This document shows positions 59,932 to 64,000 of a DNA stretch of 64,000 nt, in pieces. The number at the start of each line of letters is the position of its first letter. Positions within the stretch are counted from its first letter, which is position 1. The position numbers and the translations under genes were made by a program. A model generated the notes under the pieces. The model was given only the letters and a program-made list of their open reading frames with translations. It was not told the origin of the DNA and ran no database searches. The DNA is from JACMLD01 sp047602295 (GTDB lineage: Bacteria; Bacteroidota; Bacteroidia; Chitinophagales; Chitinophagaceae), in assembly GCA_047602295.1 (NCBI GenBank), contig JASGHP010000001.1, positions 496,001 to 560,000 on the forward strand, read 5' to 3'.

Positions 59932-61242
59932 TTGTTTCAGTTGTTGCAACCAATATGGCTTTATGCGTTGGCGGGGCTTGCTGTTCCTGTTATTATTCAT
60001 TTATGGAACCAAAGGCCGGGCAAGACTTTGCGTGTAGGCAGTGTAGCATTGGTTACAGAGAACAAAGTATCACGCCAAAAGAACATTCATCTTACCGAGC
60101 TTTTATTACTATTGCTTCGTTGCCTTTTACTTGCTGCTGTTGTGCTGGCGCTGGCAGGCTTGCAATGGCGTAGCAATGTAAACAATGTTTCCAAAGGCTG
60201 GGTGCTGATGCCGAGACAGCAATTAAAAACAACCCACCAGCATTTCAAACCGCTAGTAGATTCTTTGCTGAAGACAGGCATGGAGTTTCATTATTTTGAA
60301 GACGGTTTTCAAAAAGAAAATATAGACAAGGCATTAACCATAGTTGATACCAGCAATACGCGAACATTTTATTATAGAAATATTGCGAGCTCATTGAATG
60401 AAGTTGTTGATGCCAATACGCCTGTTTATATTTTTACGGATAATTATCTGCGTAATTTCTCCGGTCCGCGTAACACTGTATCGCTAAATCTGCATTGGCT
60501 TGCGTTTACGCCAGACAGCAGTAAAGAGAAACAGGTTGCAGATACAAATGCAATCAACATTAGTGTTTATCAGAAAGGATACGCCAATGATGCACGTTAT
60601 GTAAGTGCGGCTCTTGAAGCTATTAAGCAGTTTAGTAAAAGAAATTTTCACATTAGCAATGCTGTATCAATTACTGCACTGCCTTCGCAACAGGATTGGT
60701 TGTTTTGGTTAAGCGATGAGTCATTACCACAAGGCAAAAACGCAAACAACATATTGCGGTATGCAGCTGGCAAAGCTACAACCTGTAATTCTTATGTATT
60801 GGATGCAGAAGGATCTGCTTTTGATCCGCTACGTTTATATAAAATAGTTAAGGATACAAACACTGCAATAACAACTTCTTTTACCAAATGGAGGGATGGC
60901 TTTGGACAACCGCTGTTAACGCTTACCAAAGAAGACAATAATAACAACTACAAGTTGTTTACGCATGTAAATCCATCATGGAATGAATTGCCCTGGAGCT
61001 CCTCGTTTCCTCAGTTGCTGTACCAGTTAATGTATAAAGATGCGGGTATAAAAACAGATAACACCATTATAGATAGCACTCAGATGTTACCTGTAATAGT
61101 TCCTGAAAAAAATGCTACTGCGAAACATGTTTCGTTTAAGATTATCAACCTTACTGAAATTTGCTGGCTGCTGGCCTTCCTGTTTTTTGTAGCAGAAAGG
61201 TTATTGTCATTCTATCAATCTAAAACAAGCGTCTATGAATAA
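59932..61242 (+). CDS. BatA-type N-terminal membrane domain protein
   Basis: A 436-residue protein beginning with the double-transmembrane BatA N-terminal domain: FQLLQPIWLYALAGLAVPVIIHLWNQRPGK and a second helix at about 58-82 (LLLLLLRCLLLAAVVLALAG). The remaining region is a periplasmic domain without a MIDAS motif and a C-terminal helix (ICWLLAFLFFVAERLLSF). The start is TTG at 59932, giving the usual MFxxLxP opening. It belongs to the Bat-like systems of Bacteroidota, linked to envelope stress or aerotolerance. It overlaps the next gene by 8 bp. Confidence 0.83.
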   Translation: MFQLLQPIWLYALAGLAVPVIIHLWNQRPGKTLRVGSVALVTENKVSRQKNIHLTELLLLLLRCLLLAAVVLALAGLQWRSNVNNVSKGWVLMPRQQLKTTHQHFKPLVDSLLKTGMEFHYFEDGFQKENIDKALTIVDTSNTRTFYYRNIASSLNEVVDANTPVYIFTDNYLRNFSGPRNTVSLNLHWLAFTPDSSKEKQVADTNAINISVYQKGYANDARYVSAALEAIKQFSKRNFHISNAVSITALPSQQDWLFWLSDESLPQGKNANNILRYAAGKATTCNSYVLDAEGSAFDPLRLYKIVKDTNTAITTSFTKWRDGFGQPLLTLTKEDNNNNYKLFTHVNPSWNELPWSSSFPQLLYQLMYKDAGIKTDNTIIDSTQMLPVIVPEKNATAKHVSFKIINLTEICWLLAFLFFVAERLLSFYQSKTSVYE

Positions 61243-63352
61243 TAAGGACAGCTTGCATATGATAAAAGCTTTGCGTAGCAAATGGATTGGCATTAGCTTG
61301 CTTGCAGATTTTTTGCTGTCTGTTGGTATTGCTTTTTTGCTGGCTATTGTTACAAATAAAATGTTAGGCTGGTCTGTTTACTACGGAGTCTTATATCTTT
61401 TAATTGTTTTTGGATCTTTATTATTGCTACACAAGCCATGGGTGTTGAAGGAAACAGCTATAGCAGAACTGCTAAATCAATCATATCCACAATTGGAAGA
61501 AAGCGCAGGCTTGCTTTTAAAACAAACCGGTGATCTGAATTTGCTGGAGCAATTGCAATACAAACGAACCAGCAATGCATTGCAACAGATTGAATCGCCA
61601 TTGCGTGTAAACAGGAAAATAATATTTCCTGCCATAGCAATGTTATTGCTTTCAGTAACCGCATTGGCAATTCACCAATGCAATTTTAATAAACCCGTTT
61701 TATCATTTTCCAATGATGAAGCGAATACGATTAATCACAAAAAAGAAGTGGTATTACCACAGGTAGCGGCTATAAAAGTTACAGTTCAACCACCGGCTTA
61801 TACTGCAAAACCGGTTAGGGTGCAACAGGCATTTAATTTATTGGCAGAAGAAGGATCCGCTGTTCACTGGCAATTGCAAACCAATATTCCTGTTCAATCT
61901 GTAAAATTTATATTGAACGATAAAACGCAGTTGCCACTGCAATCTGCAAATGCAGAAAATACACAATGGCAATTGCAGAGAAAGATAGACAGCAGCGGTT
62001 TTTACCAGCTAAGTATAGACGGCAAGCTTTCTGAACTCTACAAGATTGAAACAATACCAGATAAGGCACCGGTTATTAATGTGCTCTTGCCCCAACAATA
62101 CACAACCATAGATTTTGGACAACCGCAACAAGTAAAACTGAGCGCAGCACTTACAGATGATTATGGTATTAAAGATGCATTTATCAATGCTACCATTGCC
62201 AGCGGCAGCGGAGAAGCTGTAAAGTTTAAAGAAGAGAAAATTGCTTTGCAGGGTTTTTCAATTGGCAGCAGGGAATCTCATTTACAGCAAATCCTATCGT
62301 TAAAACAAATGGCGATGCAACCTGGTGATGAACTTTATTTTTATTTGCAGGCCACCGACAATCATCAGCAACAAACAAGATCAGATATTTTTATTGTGCA
62401 TTTGCCAGATACAGCGCAATTGATGAGCCTGGATGGTCTTGCTAATAGTCTTACACTTAAACCCGAATATTTCCGCAGCCAACGCCAGATTATTATAGAA
62501 ACCGAACAATTGCTGAAAGACAAAGACACCATCAGCAATGAAACTTTTAAAAACCGCAGCAATAACCTGGGCATAGACCAAAAACTATTGCGCTTGCGCT
62601 ATGGAAAATTCTTAGGCGAAGAAGCAGAATCGGGCGAACCAGAAACAAGTGAACTAAGCGATCTTTCTAATTTCAGCAATGCAGAAAAAGTAGCAGATGC
62701 TTTTACAGATAAGCACGATAACTCTGAAGATGCTACTTATTTTGATCCTGAAACAAAAAAACAATTGCGTGCCACACTTACAGAAATGTGGAATGCAGAA
62801 TTGCATCTGCGCACTTTTACACCGCAGGAAGCATTGCCTTTTGAATACAAGGCCTTGCGTCTTTTAAAAGATCTGCAACAGAAATCGAGGGTGTATGTGG
62901 CAAAAACAAATTTTAAAACCACGCCGCTCGATCCTAAAAAACGTCTTACAGGAGAGCTAACCAAAATAAATGCAGTAACTGACCATAAAGATATTCAGCC
63001 GCAAACAGACCCCCAGGCTTCTGTACGGCAGGCATTGTCTGTATTGCAAAACATCAACACAAAAAATAACAAAGACCTGCCGCTGCAGGTATTGCAACAA
63101 GCTAACCTGCGCCTGCACGAGAAAGCCATTCAGCAACCAGCATTGTATTTGGATGCTATAGAAGCAATGAAACGCATCATGAATGCTTTGCCTGCACAAC
63201 AACCAATTGCACCGGCAGATATATTAGCTGCGCAACATGGTTTGCAACAATTACTAACGGCACCATTGCGCCTGCCCACTGCCAATAAAGACAATACACA
63301 GCAGGAATTATCCAAACAATATTTTAATAACCTTCAAAACAAGCAGCCATGA
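61235..63352 (+). CDS. DUF4175-like large membrane protein of the MoxR cluster
   Basis: A 705-residue protein with two N-terminal helices (about 15-65), a third near 130-146 (FPAIAMLLLSVTALAIH), then a large periplasmic region containing two beta-sandwich-like segments (VTVQPPAYTAKPVRVQQ; PVINVLLPQQYTTIDFGQP) and a long helical, glutamine-rich C-terminal part (about 440-705). Layout and position behind MoxR, DUF58 and BatA genes fit the DUF4175 family. No enzymatic motif is seen. It overlaps its upstream neighbour by 8 bp and its downstream neighbour by 4 bp (ATGA). Confidence 0.72.
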   Translation: MNNKDSLHMIKALRSKWIGISLLADFLLSVGIAFLLAIVTNKMLGWSVYYGVLYLLIVFGSLLLLHKPWVLKETAIAELLNQSYPQLEESAGLLLKQTGDLNLLEQLQYKRTSNALQQIESPLRVNRKIIFPAIAMLLLSVTALAIHQCNFNKPVLSFSNDEANTINHKKEVVLPQVAAIKVTVQPPAYTAKPVRVQQAFNLLAEEGSAVHWQLQTNIPVQSVKFILNDKTQLPLQSANAENTQWQLQRKIDSSGFYQLSIDGKLSELYKIETIPDKAPVINVLLPQQYTTIDFGQPQQVKLSAALTDDYGIKDAFINATIASGSGEAVKFKEEKIALQGFSIGSRESHLQQILSLKQMAMQPGDELYFYLQATDNHQQQTRSDIFIVHLPDTAQLMSLDGLANSLTLKPEYFRSQRQIIIETEQLLKDKDTISNETFKNRSNNLGIDQKLLRLRYGKFLGEEAESGEPETSELSDLSNFSNAEKVADAFTDKHDNSEDATYFDPETKKQLRATLTEMWNAELHLRTFTPQEALPFEYKALRLLKDLQQKSRVYVAKTNFKTTPLDPKKRLTGELTKINAVTDHKDIQPQTDPQASVRQALSVLQNINTKNNKDLPLQVLQQANLRLHEKAIQQPALYLDAIEAMKRIMNALPAQQPIAPADILAAQHGLQQLLTAPLRLPTANKDNTQQELSKQYFNNLQNKQP

Positions 63353-64000
63353 TAAATGGGTATGTTGTAATTGCCGTAGCTGCCTTGATGCTGGTGTTTC
63401 TTTTATACAAAGAATGGATAAGGAAAAATAAATTTTATTTATACTGGCGGTTAATAGCATCTGCAATAGCAGTTGTAATGCTTGGTTTAATGGCATATCC
63501 GTTTGCAAAAACAGAAAAGACAACAGTAAGCAATGCAGTAATACTCACAGAAGGTTTTCAACCAGATAGTGTGGCTGCGTTTTTACAACAAAACAACAAT
63601 CAGTTGTATTCAATCGATCGGCCTGTTACTATTGGCGGCAAAAACAGTTTCTCACTTACAAACATGCGATCATTTGCTGTTGCGCATGCGCAGGATACTT
63701 TTCATGTTTTTGGCAATGGATTCAGTAATGAAGTAATCAACATGTTGGGAAACCATCCCATTGTTTTTCATGCTTCTCCTTTGTCATCCGCGTTCACAAA
63801 TATTTACTGGAAGCAAAACATAGTTACAGGCGATCCGCTATTGGTGCAAGGCAATTATGTCAACAATAGAAGACAAACTATAAAAATAATATTGCAGGCA
63901 TTTGGGCAAAATAAGGATTCAGTATTAATTGAATCAGGCAAGAAAGAAATTTTTCAGTTGCAGGTTAAACCTTTGCATACAGGCTATGCAGTATATTCAT
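63349..64000 (+). CDS. Membrane protein of the MoxR/Bat-like cluster, truncated by the window edge
   Basis: The frame opens at ATG 63349, inside the last codons of the upstream gene (ATGA overlap), and stays open to the right edge (217 codons). Two hydrophobic helices lie at the N-terminus (GYVVIAVAALMLVFLLY and LYWRLIASAIAVVMLGLMAY), followed by a predicted periplasmic region (VILTEGFQPDSVAAFLQQ). This opening is shared by VWA-lacking BatA/glutamine-amidotransferase-like proteins of such clusters. Family assignment is uncertain because the C-terminus is missing. Confidence 0.7.
   Translation, partial: MINGYVVIAVAALMLVFLLYKEWIRKNKFYLYWRLIASAIAVVMLGLMAYPFAKTEKTTVSNAVILTEGFQPDSVAAFLQQNNNQLYSIDRPVTIGGKNSFSLTNMRSFAVAHAQDTFHVFGNGFSNEVINMLGNHPIVFHASPLSSAFTNIYWKQNIVTGDPLLVQGNYVNNRRQTIKIILQAFGQNKDSVLIESGKKEIFQLQVKPLHTGYAVYS

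Noticed and set aside
1..64000. tRNA, rRNA, tmRNA and riboswitch genes
   Set aside because: Reading both strands for T-loop and CCA-end patterns and for known conserved RNA cores found nothing convincing; a covariance-model scan was not possible here.

Overview
The window comes from the chromosome of a Bacteroidota bacterium, most likely family Chitinophagaceae. The evidence is seen in the sequence: Bacteroidota-type promoters (TAnnTTTG -7 boxes, one with a well-placed -33 TTTG), two large secreted proteins with type IX secretion (T9SS) C-terminal tails, a gliding-type C-terminal domain, families that are largely Bacteroidota-specific (DUF5687 exporters, DUF5106 thioredoxins, rhomboids with the DUF6576-like tail), and moderate-to-low GC. 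Species cannot be named. No rRNA, tRNA, CRISPR array or prophage was recognised. Most of the window is core and housekeeping DNA.

Layout. 1-10 kb: a parvulin-type PPIase (cut by the left edge) behind a DUF5106 thioredoxin; a small hypothetical gene; the rRNA methyltransferase rlmD; a DUF5687/ABC-ATPase exporter; an active rhomboid, an apparently inactive rhomboid and an EEP-family hydrolase in a row. 10-16 kb: a RelE/ParE toxin-antitoxin pair, cysS, a TetR-paaE pair, a PfkB kinase, then a REP-like repeat cluster beside an IS200/RAYT-type transposase. 16-28 kb: a lamin-tail surface protein whose signal peptide is frameshifted, aspartate-semialdehyde dehydrogenase (asd) behind a leader-peptide attenuator, a CBM9-like protein, a deoxyhypusine-synthase-like enzyme, a fatty-acid hydroxylase, heme A synthase, a frameshifted patatin, a lipid kinase and fabH. 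28-37 kb: two tandem paralogous T9SS-secreted esterase-like proteins of about 1,200 residues. 37-54 kb: a NagX-like membrane acyltransferase, an M16 protease, enolase, an M20 amidohydrolase, cydAB, DsrE-like, cdsA, a CPBP protease, dusB and polA. 54-64 kb: pheS, a lipoprotein, a 3-hydroxyacyl-CoA dehydrogenase, and a DUF4159 / MoxR / DUF58 / BatA-like / DUF4175-like envelope cluster that runs off the right edge.

The most unusual material is between genes. (i) Upstream of asd lie a strong promoter, a 16-codon Lys-rich ORF, an 8-bp antiterminator pairing and an intrinsic terminator: a textbook ribosome-mediated attenuator for the aspartate-family pathway. (ii) Two copies of a 166-179 bp element with two different conserved GC-rich ends lie so that the stop codons of rlmD and of the hydroxyacyl-CoA dehydrogenase fall inside the element. 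(iii) At least four further intergenic spacers are bounded by inverted arms built from degenerate 10-12 bp words, several starting within a few bases of a stop codon. (iv) Five copies of a REP-like unit form a 69-bp inverted-repeat pair next to the RAYT-like gene. Several housekeeping genes have the -7 box only 4-7 nt before the start codon, which predicts leaderless or nearly leaderless mRNAs.
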